64,000 bases of DNA from Phycisphaerae bacterium (GTDB taxonomy: Bacteria > Planctomycetota > Phycisphaerae > Sedimentisphaerales > UBA12454): assembly GCA_041652575.1 (NCBI GenBank), contig JBAZHC010000004.1, positions 1 through 64,000 on the forward strand, written 5' to 3'. The notes below the pieces were generated by a model. That model was not told the origin of the DNA. It searched no databases and was given only the letters and a program-made list of their open reading frames with translations. The position numbers and the translations under genes are program-made. Below are positions 26,423-34,407 of this stretch, in pieces; position 1 is the first letter of the stretch; each line of letters opens with the position of its first letter.

Positions 26423-29272
26423 CTAATCTGTTACTTGCGGCAGGAAAGCATTTTTGCCTTTATGCGATCTGAATTCCTTGCCTTTTTTACCTTCGAACCG
26501 TTTCAAATAACCGGCATCAGGTGTTTTACTGTAAGAAGCCTGTCTGAATGTGCCATCCGCGGCATCTACAATTACTGCCACTGAACAGCCGTTATTCTTT
26601 ACAAACGGAACAATGAAATAGCTGCCGGAATCGTCTTTAATTTGAACCGGCTTGCCCGGATACGAGCCGATATAAGCTGTCTCGAACCCTTTGTCTGATT
26701 TCAGAACATTATCCTGCAGACCTTTAACAGCGGCATCTATAATATCCTTCTTCGAATTGAGCTTCTCTTTGTATTTAACAGGTTGAGCTATGGTTACCTG
26801 TGCCTGCTTAGCAGGAGGCTCGCATACTGTGACATATTTGCCATCCCAGGTATCGGTGGTATCGAGCATAATATAATCATTGGCCAGTTCAGCGGCGGTT
26901 TTATAAACGTTTTCGCCAATACCGCTTGCGCTCGGGTCGGTAATCCAGAACCCGTAAACTGTATAGTTCGAAGTTGCCCATGGATTTGCGCTTGCGCTGA
27001 AGCCGTTAACAAGAACCCAGTTTTCATAATTGCCGCCGAGCGGAATGATTGTCGGCATATTCTGCGGAGTTGCTCCTGCTATATCGTACTCAATCCAGTA
27101 ACAAATGCTATGATAAGCATCATTTAATGTCGTAGCGCTCATAGCAGAATAATTATAATTTGCGTTCAATTCATAATGATTCAACGTTATATACATTCCG
27201 TGCGGGTCTACGTAATTGCCGTCCTGATTATAATTATTCGCAACACCGTAGCTATGCAGGTCGGCTTGTGTATACGCGTTTATACCTTCATAATCGAGTG
27301 CCATTTTCATACAGGCAGCCCCACTGTAATTGGCCTGCTGTCGCTGGGAATAAGGCATACTAAAATGTACAATATTCCGCCGTTCGATTTTAAATACATC
27401 CAATCCCAAACCATAGCTGCCGCCTGTTGCGACTTTCAACTTAATAGAATGCTGGCCCTCTGTTATAGCACCGAGTGATATCGGCTCTGTCCATTCAAAA
27501 TCATTCCAGGTGCCGGTATCCAATGTGGTAAATTGTCCTTTCTCAACATCATCCAAATAGATTTTAATAACATTGCCCGCAACGTCATCGGCATACCTGA
27601 CCTTTATTGAAGCGTAATTATAATCCTGCAAATCAACCATATATGTCGCTTCGTCATTTACACCATAACTATTGTCCGGAGACCAGTCGGGACCGATATG
27701 AAGGACCTGGCAGCTGGAGGCATTTGTTTTGGCTTCCAGCCTAATTCCACTGGTTCCTACACCGCCAAAAGTAACGGAGTTATAATCTTCACATTCGCAA
27801 AAATCAAAACTTATTGTGGCATATTCCTTACCTGGCGCACAGGAATTGAAATTCCAGTAAGAAAACAGCATATATGCCGTAGAGTCTATTATAGGCATAG
27901 AATACGCATAATCAAAACCACTGTCTGTCACATAATAAGGAAGCCCGCAGGAATTAGGTTCAACTGTTCCATTCAGCCATGTTTTTTCGAGTTCTTCTTT
28001 AAGGCCGGATAAATCTATCGCCAAATCCGAACTCCATATACCCCATACGTTTAGTAACTGCGCGCTTATTTCGATGTTAATAAAGTCCTCACTATCAAAT
28101 GCACTGTATCCTGAAACGGTTGTAATATTGTCGTAATCCCATGTTTCAGTTCGTTCAAAATTGTCCAGATAATTGAATCCATCAAGGTCGCCAAAGATTA
28201 GAGAAGCACGTGTCGTGTGGTCTAAAATACCGGCATAGGATACTTCATCATAAAATCTGGCCTTAAGTTTAATTAAAGCCATATCCACATCTTCATCGCC
28301 TTCAAAAGGAGCCAGAGCTGCATACATATCTGCTACGCCTTCGCCTATAATCGAGCTGCAATCATTTCCTTCCTCGGTAAGCCATTCAACGAGTGCATCG
28401 GACAGGTCTGCATAATCGCCAAGACCATTATTAACCTGATTATAGTAATTCAAGGCAATCAGCAGAAACGCGTTATCACCAACCCAGTAATCCGACTCAA
28501 TCGGTTGGCCGGTACCCGCATCCCACCATTGTACGAATCCATGGAAATCATTAGGGTCAGCATCATAAACTGACTTAAAAAAGTTAAAAATCCCATTTGC
28601 AGAATTGGTATCACCCTGATGGATAAACGCCATTGCGGAAAGTGCGTTTTTGTAAACAGTTGTACCATTATACTCTTCTCCTTCGCGAGATTTTACCAGG
28701 CCTGTGTTAGCGTTTATAGAGCTTTTGAGATACGATACCATATCCTCCATAGAGTTGCGAATTTCGAAAACATCCAAAACAGCGCCATAACTGCCGCCTG
28801 TTGAGACTTTCAGCTTGATTGTGTGCTGGCCGGCAGATATGGAACCCAATGATATGGAATTTGTCCATTCAAATACATTCCAGCCGCCGGTAAAAAATGT
28901 TATAAACTGCCCTTTTTCCACATCATCCAAATAAACTTTAATAACATTGCCTGCCACGTCATCGGAATATTTGATTTTGATTGAAGCATTATCACATTCC
29001 TGTAAATTAACGGTATAAACAGCTTCATCGTTTACACCATAACTATCGTCAGGAGACCAGTCAGGACCGATATGAAGAGCTTCTTCGCCGGAAGCGGCTG
29101 AATGGGACTCAAGTCTGATTTGCTCCGGAGTTCCTGTCCCGCCCCAGGTAACAGAATTATAATCCTCACATTCTCTTGGATAGTTGGCAGCATTTGCGTT
29201 TTCAATTGCCGGCACAATTATGCCAAACATTAAAACAACAATAGAAACTGGAAAAAATAACTTTTTGCACAT
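26423..29272 (-). CDS. Secreted protein with two CBM repeats, six-hairpin domain and degenerate C39 peptidase-like domain
   Basis: 949 residues; ATG 29272 has AAGGAGA seven bases upstream. After the signal peptide come CBM repeat 1 (about 33-160; ECEDYNSVTWGG), an (alpha/alpha)6 domain (about 163-480; KNALSAMAFIHQGD, YWVGDNAFLLIA), CBM repeat 2 (about 495-625; ECEDYNSVTFGG, about two-thirds identical to repeat 1 by eye) and a C39-like fold (about 630-820). In the C39-like part the catalytic Cys position aligns with S650 (YSGAACMKMALDYEG against the usual D-C-G-P-A pattern). The His position is N751 (NWVLVNGF against H-W-V-V-V-x-G), so peptidase activity is unlikely. The C-terminal 120 residues are basic and unassigned. 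It has the same 21-bp-spaced operator as the PEP-CTERM gene. Confidence 0.78.
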   Translation of the reverse strand: MCKKLFFPVSIVVLMFGIIVPAIENANAANYPRECEDYNSVTWGGTGTPEQIRLESHSAASGEEALHIGPDWSPDDSYGVNDEAVYTVNLQECDNASIKIKYSDDVAGNVIKVYLDDVEKGQFITFFTGGWNVFEWTNSISLGSISAGQHTIKLKVSTGGSYGAVLDVFEIRNSMEDMVSYLKSSINANTGLVKSREGEEYNGTTVYKNALSAMAFIHQGDTNSANGIFNFFKSVYDADPNDFHGFVQWWDAGTGQPIESDYWVGDNAFLLIALNYYNQVNNGLGDYADLSDALVEWLTEEGNDCSSIIGEGVADMYAALAPFEGDEDVDMALIKLKARFYDEVSYAGILDHTTRASLIFGDLDGFNYLDNFERTETWDYDNITTVSGYSAFDSEDFINIEISAQLLNVWGIWSSDLAIDLSGLKEELEKTWLNGTVEPNSCGLPYYVTDSGFDYAYSMPIIDSTAYMLFSYWNFNSCAPGKEYATISFDFCECEDYNSVTFGGVGTSGIRLEAKTNASSCQVLHIGPDWSPDNSYGVNDEATYMVDLQDYNYASIKVRYADDVAGNVIKIYLDDVEKGQFTTLDTGTWNDFEWTEPISLGAITEGQHSIKLKVATGGSYGLGLDVFKIERRNIVHFSMPYSQRQQANYSGAACMKMALDYEGINAYTQADLHSYGVANNYNQDGNYVDPHGMYITLNHYELNANYNYSAMSATTLNDAYHSICYWIEYDIAGATPQNMPTIIPLGGNYENWVLVNGFSASANPWATSNYTVYGFWITDPSASGIGENVYKTAAELANDYIMLDTTDTWDGKYVTVCEPPAKQAQVTIAQPVKYKEKLNSKKDIIDAAVKGLQDNVLKSDKGFETAYIGSYPGKPVQIKDDSGSYFIVPFVKNNGCSVAVIVDAADGTFRQASYSKTPDAGYLKRFEGKKGKEFRSHKGKNAFLPQVTD

Positions 29273-29336
29273 TTACATATCTCCTTAATAAAAGTAATTC
29301 TATCTGCCGTGGTTTTACTTTTATCGGAGAGATTAA

Positions 29337-29400
29337 AAAACACCATTTTGCGGATGATTTCAACCATCTTGCGACCTATATAATATTTGTCGCAAAATGG
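29337..29400. promoter_or_regulatory. Divergent AraC/XylR-type operator cluster
   Basis: CCATTTTGCG (29343-29352) and CCATCTTGCG (29364-29373) are direct repeats 21 bases apart, oriented towards the CBM gene on the minus strand. CGCAAAATGG (29391-29400) is the same element oriented towards the GH3 gene. In each direction the promoter-proximal copy is followed by TGTTT and, 16-17 bases after a -35-like hexamer, by a -10-like hexamer (TAAAAC on the minus strand, TATAAT on the plus strand). The block 29337-29373 is nearly identical to 5257-5293. Confidence 0.7.
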
Positions 29401-29402
29401 TG

Positions 29403-29430
29403 TTTGTAGTTTACGACATATTGATATAAT
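29403..29430 (+). promoter_or_regulatory. Promoter of the GH3 gene
   Basis: TTTGTA at 29403-29408, a 16-base spacer and a consensus TATAAT at 29425-29430 just behind the inverted CGCAAAATGG element. The expected start near 29437 leaves only about nine bases before ATG 29446, and there is no Shine-Dalgarno sequence, so the mRNA would be nearly leaderless. Confidence 0.55.
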
Positions 29431-29445
29431 CATTGATACGTTCAA

Positions 29446-32400
29446 ATGATTAGAAATAATAAATATTTACTGTATGCGATAGTTTTGTGTATTTCAGTCT
29501 GCACGTCAGCTCAGATACCTGCCGACTTCACAAATGACAAAATCGTCAATATTAAAGACCTGGCGGTAATGTGCGGGCATTGGCTCGACGATGTTCAGCC
29601 CTTTACTGACGGCGACGTCAACGGCAGCGGCAATGTAAATATTCTGGATTTCAACGGGCTTGCCAAACAATGGTACTACAAGGACTGTAATTCTCTTACA
29701 GCAACCTCATCAAGTCAGGAGAATTCCGATTTAGTACCGCAAAGAGCCGTCGATGGCAATTTTACGACGCGATGGTCAAGTGATTTTCAGGATGGGCAAT
29801 GGCTGCTTATCGATATGGGCCAAATCAGGCAGTTGCAGGGATTAAAAATTTATTGGGAAACAGCTTACGCGTCTGCATACCAGATTTTGCTGTCGCAGGA
29901 CACGAATCAATGGGCCGCCGTCTTTTCTACAGGCAGCGGAGACGGCGCGGTGGATGATATTTCTTTTCCGCCGGCTTTCGCACGCTATATCAAAATATAC
30001 TGTACTACACGTGCGACAGAATGGGGAAGTTCGATATGGGAAATGCAAATCAATTCGACTGATAGATGTTACGAAGACACTTCAGATTCTGTTATAGACG
30101 GACAAATCGAATTTCTCATAAGCCAAATGACGCTCGAAGAAAAAATAGAACTTATCCATGGCGAAACTTCGATGGACCTGCCTGCCATCAGCCGATTGGG
30201 AATCCCGGCCCTGCATATGGCAGATGGTCCTGTCGGTGTCAGAGAAGGAACTGCGACAGCATTTCCGGCGAGTATCGCACTTTCAGCGAGCTGGGATATC
30301 AGCCTTGCAAACCAGGTCGGCCGGGCAATCGCAAAAGAATTGCGCAACAAGGGTAGGAACATCATCCTGGCGCCCTGTATGAATATAGTCAGAATCCCTC
30401 AGGGCGGCCGAAATTTCGAAACATTCGGCGAAGACCCCTTTCTTAACTCCAGAATGGCTGTCGCATATATCGAAGGAGTGCAGTCGCAAAAAGCAATCGC
30501 CTGCGCGAAACATTATGCCTGCAATAATCAGGAATACCAGCGAGGCACAATAGATATTCAGGTTGACCAGCGTGCCTTGCAGGAAATATATTTGCCTGCG
30601 TTCAAGGCTTCTGTAACCGAAGCCGGCGTGTGGTCTGTTATGACAGCATATAATAAATTAAACGGCTATCATTGCACCGAGAACAGTTTTCTTCAGCAAA
30701 CCATATTAAAAGACGAATGGAATTTTAAAGGCTTTATCGTATCAGACTGGGGCGCTGTTCACAGTACCGCAGAATCCGCAAATAACGGACTTGACGTTGA
30801 GATGCCATCACAAGGTTACTGGGATAATGGACAACTGCTTGCGGCAGTAAATAACGGCCAGGTAAGCATAAATACTATCGATGATAAAGTCCGCAGGGTG
30901 CTGCGGGCGATATACAAAAGCGGAATGACCAAAGATGTCTGGCAAGGCACCGATGGAGAAACAGCGGAGCATAATAAACTTGTACTGGATACGGCAACTG
31001 CCGGGATAGTACTGCTGAAAAACAAAAATTCCGTATTGCCTTTGGACAGTAATGCCAATATTACTATCGCGGCAATCGGCCCGAGTCTTTACAAAGCAAG
31101 AACCGGCGGCGGAGGAAGCTCATTAGTCAGTCCGTATTATTCTGTATCGCCTCTGCAGGGACTGCAAAATACAGCAGGAGCTAACCTTACAATAGAACAT
31201 TGTGCCGGTTCGATTCTCAACGAAAACGACTCGCCCCCTGTCGAACCTTCGTATTTATTTGTTCAGGATATGAGCCGAAACGGTATGAACGCCGAATATT
31301 TCAATAATATAAACCTGCAGGGTACGCCTGTTTTAACCCGTGTCGATACAACTATAAACTTTAACTGGGGGCTCGGTTCCCCGGGCAGCAATATAAATGC
31401 CGACAACTTCAGCGTAAGATGGATAGGCAAACTTATCGTCCCATCAAGCGGCACTTATAAATTAGGCATGACAACAGACGATGGATTCAGGCTCTATATC
31501 AACGGCCAATTATTAATCAACGACTGGACAGACCACAGCGTAAAATTCACTTCAACCAATATTTCACTGAATGCCAATCAGCAGTATAATCTCGTAATTG
31601 AATATTATGAAAACACCGGTGCTGCCGTCGCGGAACTGGCCTGTTTCAATCCCAGTTCTTTGCTCAATGAGGCAATCAATAAAGCTGCCACTGCCGATGT
31701 AGCTGTATTATTTGTCGGACTTTCGAGTGATATCGAAGGAGAAGGTAATGACAAAGCCACGATGGATCTGCCTGTAGAACAGATTCAGTTAATACAATCT
31801 GTCGCTGCGGTTAATCCCAACACAATCGTTGTCGTCTTCAGCGGACCGCAAGTTGGTATGAGCGGCTGGATAGACAATGTATCAGCTGTAATACAGGCGT
31901 GGTACCCGGGTCAGGAATGCGGCAACGCGGCGGCGAACATACTTTTCGGCAGGGAAAATCCATCAGGCAAATTGCCTGTTACGTTTATTAAAAACTGGGA
32001 GGATAGCCCCTGCTATTCAAATTATCCGGGCAATGTCTACACCGAAGGCATCTTTGTCGGCTACCGCTACTTCGACCACGCAAACGTCGAACCTCTATTC
32101 CCCTTCGGCTTCGGGTTATCATATACGACTTTCGCGTACAGCGACCTTGTTATCGACACAAGCTCATTGGCATCGAATGGAACCTTTACAGTATCTTTGA
32201 ATGTTCAGAACATCGGTCAAAAAGCAGGCAGCGAAGTCGTACAGCTTTACGTTTCTGATATTGTCAGTTCAGTACCCAGACCTCCTAAAGAACTCAAGTC
32301 GTTTGAAAAGGTTTATTTGCAGCCGGGCGAAAGTAAACCCGTCACATTTACTCTCGATAAAAACGCATTATCTTTTTACGACGTTGCCAATAGTCGATGG

Positions 32401-32484
32401 TATGCCGAACCGGGAACGTTTGAAGTGCAGATAGGAAGCAGTTCAAGAGATATCAGGCTTTCCGGCACTTTCGAATTGTTCTAA
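29446..32484 (+). CDS. Secreted GH3 beta-glucosidase with dockerin-like, F5/8C and PA14 modules
   Basis: 1012 residues. Signal peptide (about 1-23), an N-terminal dockerin-like pair (about 26-84; NIKDLAVMCGHWLDD and GDVNGSGNVNILDFNGLAKQ), one discoidin domain (about 85-205), the GH3 barrel (about 225-480; LHMADGPVGVR, GEDPFLNSRMA, CAKHYACNNQEYQRG) with nucleophile D434 in FIVSDWGAVHS, and the GH3 second domain split by a PA14 insertion (about 605-735; TTDDGFRLYINGQLLINDWT). A C-terminal FN3-like domain (about 890-1005) ends the protein. GH3 beta-glucosidases hydrolyse beta-linked disaccharides, and some act on sophorose, which would complete beta-1,2-glucan breakdown. Unlike its neighbours the dockerin-like module is N-terminal. 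Divergent from the CBM/C39-like gene with shared AraC-type sites. Confidence 0.88.
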   Translation: MIRNNKYLLYAIVLCISVCTSAQIPADFTNDKIVNIKDLAVMCGHWLDDVQPFTDGDVNGSGNVNILDFNGLAKQWYYKDCNSLTATSSSQENSDLVPQRAVDGNFTTRWSSDFQDGQWLLIDMGQIRQLQGLKIYWETAYASAYQILLSQDTNQWAAVFSTGSGDGAVDDISFPPAFARYIKIYCTTRATEWGSSIWEMQINSTDRCYEDTSDSVIDGQIEFLISQMTLEEKIELIHGETSMDLPAISRLGIPALHMADGPVGVREGTATAFPASIALSASWDISLANQVGRAIAKELRNKGRNIILAPCMNIVRIPQGGRNFETFGEDPFLNSRMAVAYIEGVQSQKAIACAKHYACNNQEYQRGTIDIQVDQRALQEIYLPAFKASVTEAGVWSVMTAYNKLNGYHCTENSFLQQTILKDEWNFKGFIVSDWGAVHSTAESANNGLDVEMPSQGYWDNGQLLAAVNNGQVSINTIDDKVRRVLRAIYKSGMTKDVWQGTDGETAEHNKLVLDTATAGIVLLKNKNSVLPLDSNANITIAAIGPSLYKARTGGGGSSLVSPYYSVSPLQGLQNTAGANLTIEHCAGSILNENDSPPVEPSYLFVQDMSRNGMNAEYFNNINLQGTPVLTRVDTTINFNWGLGSPGSNINADNFSVRWIGKLIVPSSGTYKLGMTTDDGFRLYINGQLLINDWTDHSVKFTSTNISLNANQQYNLVIEYYENTGAAVAELACFNPSSLLNEAINKAATADVAVLFVGLSSDIEGEGNDKATMDLPVEQIQLIQSVAAVNPNTIVVVFSGPQVGMSGWIDNVSAVIQAWYPGQECGNAAANILFGRENPSGKLPVTFIKNWEDSPCYSNYPGNVYTEGIFVGYRYFDHANVEPLFPFGFGLSYTTFAYSDLVIDTSSLASNGTFTVSLNVQNIGQKAGSEVVQLYVSDIVSSVPRPPKELKSFEKVYLQPGESKPVTFTLDKNALSFYDVANSRWYAEPGTFEVQIGSSSRDIRLSGTFELF

Positions 32485-32492
32485 CAATTGAA

Positions 32493-32594
32493 ACTACGGA
32501 ACTCGAACCTGTTCGTCGCCATGCTTCATTGGAATATATAAGTCCTGTGGAATATGAGAAAATAAGCGAAAATGAGCGGAAACAGGTAGCATAA
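32493..32594 (+). pseudogene. IS3-family transposase (OrfB) C-terminal remnant
   Basis: Only the tail is left, in one frame from about 32511: VRRHASLEYISPVEYEKISE, then NERKQVA and TAA 32592-32594. IS3 OrfB integrase-type transposases end in a conserved R-R-H-S-S-L-G-Y-x-S-P-x-E-Y block, which this matches. No start or DDE core is present, so it is a fragment. It lies nine bases behind the GH3 stop and marks the right edge of the glycosidase region. Confidence 0.65.
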
Positions 32595-32931
32595 ATTCAA
32601 ACATCGAGTGTCTGCCATTCGTTTAGCACCTCAGGGTATATCCCAATGGGTTTGCAGCATCCGCACCTTACTTGTAATTGCTTGCAAAATAAAGAGTTAT
32701 ATTAATTTTAAATATCTAAAACCACCCCTATTTTACACCCTACTGTGTAATAATTACGGTTTCAATTGTTTATCATAAAAGTGCAGGATTTTGAAGAATA
32801 TTTTAACATGTAAGAGGAAAAGCGAAAAATATTGATGTTTTTAAACGGTACTGATATTCTATGTGGCCATATTCGAAATGTAAGATATAATCTGGCAAAG
32901 GATTTTAGAATTTTTTTGAAGGAAGTTGAAA
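32595..32931 (+). other. Intergenic stretch without recognised gene
   Basis: 337 bases between the transposase remnant and the LysM gene. It is AT-rich in its second half (around 32690-32800). No ORF, hairpin terminator or RNA motif was convincing. It probably contains the LysM gene promoter and decayed insertion-sequence DNA. Confidence 0.4.
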
Positions 32932-33417
32932 ATGAAACAAATAATCGTACTGGTCGTTATCGCAATAGTCGGACTCGGAGCCGGAGCTACAGGCGGTATA
33001 ATGATAACAAACGCAAAGAGCAAAGCAGTAATCGCAGATATGCAGGCAAAGATGCAGCAGTCAGAAACAGCGTCACAGGAAAAAATGCGTAATTACGAAC
33101 GCATTGTAATTAGTTTAAATAACCAGCTCCAACAGGCCAATGTTGAGATTGAAAAACTTAAAACCCCTGCCCCGGCCGCGGAGGAAACAATAATCGCCAC
33201 AGCAGAGAATGAAAATACAGCCGCTGCACCGGCCGAGAGTTCCATCCCGGGGACTACAACACTATACACCATAAAAAGCGGCGACAGTCTTTGGAGCATC
33301 GCCCAAAAGCAGCTCGGTAACGGCGACCGCTTCAAAGAAATACTCAAACTGAATCCCAAGATTTCAGCCAAGAGCAATCTTACTATTGGTACCCAGTTGA
33401 AGATTCCCGCCAAATAA
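32932..33417 (+). CDS. Membrane-anchored LysM domain protein
   Basis: 161 residues from ATG 32932, chosen because GGAAG lies six bases upstream; TTG 32926 in frame is disfavoured. N-terminal hydrophobic segment (IIVLVVIAIVGLGAGATGGI) serves as anchor or signal, followed by a coiled coil (about 30-70), an Ala/Pro/Glu-rich linker, and a C-terminal LysM domain (about 110-159; YTIKSGDSLWSIAQKQLGNG and TIGTQLKIPAK). LysM binds peptidoglycan or other GlcNAc polymers. The protein probably tethers to the envelope. The VOC gene follows after 27 bases and may be co-transcribed. Confidence 0.85.
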   Translation: MKQIIVLVVIAIVGLGAGATGGIMITNAKSKAVIADMQAKMQQSETASQEKMRNYERIVISLNNQLQQANVEIEKLKTPAPAAEETIIATAENENTAAAPAESSIPGTTTLYTIKSGDSLWSIAQKQLGNGDRFKEILKLNPKISAKSNLTIGTQLKIPAK

Positions 33418-33444
33418 AATCCAAAGGTACAAAAGGGAACAGCT

Positions 33445-33864
33445 ATGATAAAAGCAATGGCACATATCTGCGTCTCGACAAAGGACCTGGACAAGACAGA
33501 AGAGTTTTACTGTTCCTGTCTTGGACTGACAAAGAAATTCAGCTTTATTCGAGACGGTAAAGTCTTCGGTTTCTATCTCCAAATCAATAAGAATAATTTT
33601 ATCGAAATTTTCCATGCCGACTCTGTTTCTTCCGACAAAGACCCCGTAATCAAACATTTTTGCCTCGAAGTAGATGATATCGACAAGGCAATCGAGAAAA
33701 TAAGAAGTTGCGGCGTTACCATTTCTGACAAAAAAACCGGCAGCGATAATTCATGGCAGGCCTGGCTTACCGACCCCAACGGCATTAATATAGAACTCCA
33801 TCAATACACAGATAAAAGCAGCCAGCTAACCGGAAACGATTGTATCGTAAAAGAAAAATGGTAG
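33445..33864 (+). CDS. VOC-family (glyoxalase/dioxygenase-fold) protein
   Basis: 139 residues, a single vicinal-oxygen-chelate domain: AHICVSTKDLDKTEEFYCSC, LGLTKKFSF, NFIEIFHADS, IKHFCLEVDDIDKAIEKIRS and DPNGINIELHQY. The His and Glu positions of the metal site (H7, E54, H72, E117 or thereabouts) appear kept. This fits lactoylglutathione lyase-like or dioxygenase-like enzymes, and the substrate cannot be assigned. GGGA precedes the ATG. Confidence 0.8.
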   Translation: MIKAMAHICVSTKDLDKTEEFYCSCLGLTKKFSFIRDGKVFGFYLQINKNNFIEIFHADSVSSDKDPVIKHFCLEVDDIDKAIEKIRSCGVTISDKKTGSDNSWQAWLTDPNGINIELHQYTDKSSQLTGNDCIVKEKW

Positions 33865-34293
33865 CAGGATTTTATATCTGAAAAGACGTGGAAGTTCCGC
33901 TGCAAGGTATCTTTCGAATGTTTTCCCCGCTTGCATTTTTTTTGCAAATACTCACGTAAACTTCCTTTCTTAACAATCTTTCCTAAAATACCCCTGTTGT
34001 AAAAATTTTTACTGACTTCTCATCCTGTAATCATAAAAGCAAGACAGGTAAAAATATTTGTGGATTTTTGGAAATAAAACCATTGCCAGTGACAACTGTA
34101 TGGCACCGGGGAGAAAAATAATTTTAGAATAATCTTGAAAATAAATATCAATAGCAGTTAAATTTATTTCGAGAAGAGTCGGATGAGAGTGTTGGATTCA
34201 TCCGGCAAACGTATATTTAGAGAATAAAGAGAACAAGGATGTTTTGTGTGCGTTTAGAATAAATAGTTTACACAACTATGTTTGGAGGAGATT
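33865..34293 (+). other. Long leader/intergenic region before the TPR-RHS unit
   Basis: 429 bases without a coding frame of note. It contains a perfect 14-base palindrome GTAAAAATTTTTAC (33999-34012) and a short hairpin GGATGA/TCATCC (about 34178-34200). No known riboswitch could be matched by eye. It probably carries the promoter for the leader ORF, TPR, RHS and LRR genes. Confidence 0.35.
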
Positions 34294-34407
34294 ATGCGTT
34301 CAGTTCTTTTGTCGCCAATTAAAAGATTGCTCAATATTTTATTTTTAGACGTATTCTTAATTTCTCAATTCTATTTACACAATCACAATAGGAGATTTTT
34401 GCAATGA
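34294..34407 (+). CDS. Small 37-residue leader ORF, translationally coupled to the TPR gene
   Basis: ATG 34294 with a near-ideal GGAGGAG four bases upstream encodes 37 residues (MRSVLLSPIKRLLNILFLDV ... NHNRRFLQ), hydrophobic in the middle and basic at both ends. Its TGA overlaps the ATG of the TPR gene (ATGA, 34404-34407), and the TPR gene's own AGGAG lies inside it. This is the standard layout for translational coupling. It may be a leader peptide or a small membrane protein; no homologue is recognised. Confidence 0.5.
   Translation: MRSVLLSPIKRLLNILFLDVFLISQFYLHNHNRRFLQ

Noticed and set aside
32832..33092. 86-codon ORF overlapping the LysM gene
   Set aside because: Low-complexity frame over a better-supported gene with its own ribosome-binding site.
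33999..34012. Perfect palindrome GTAAAAATTTTTAC as a third LacI operator
   Set aside because: It lacks the central CG/GC and lies before unrelated toxin genes; A/T palindromes of this length arise easily in AT-rich DNA.
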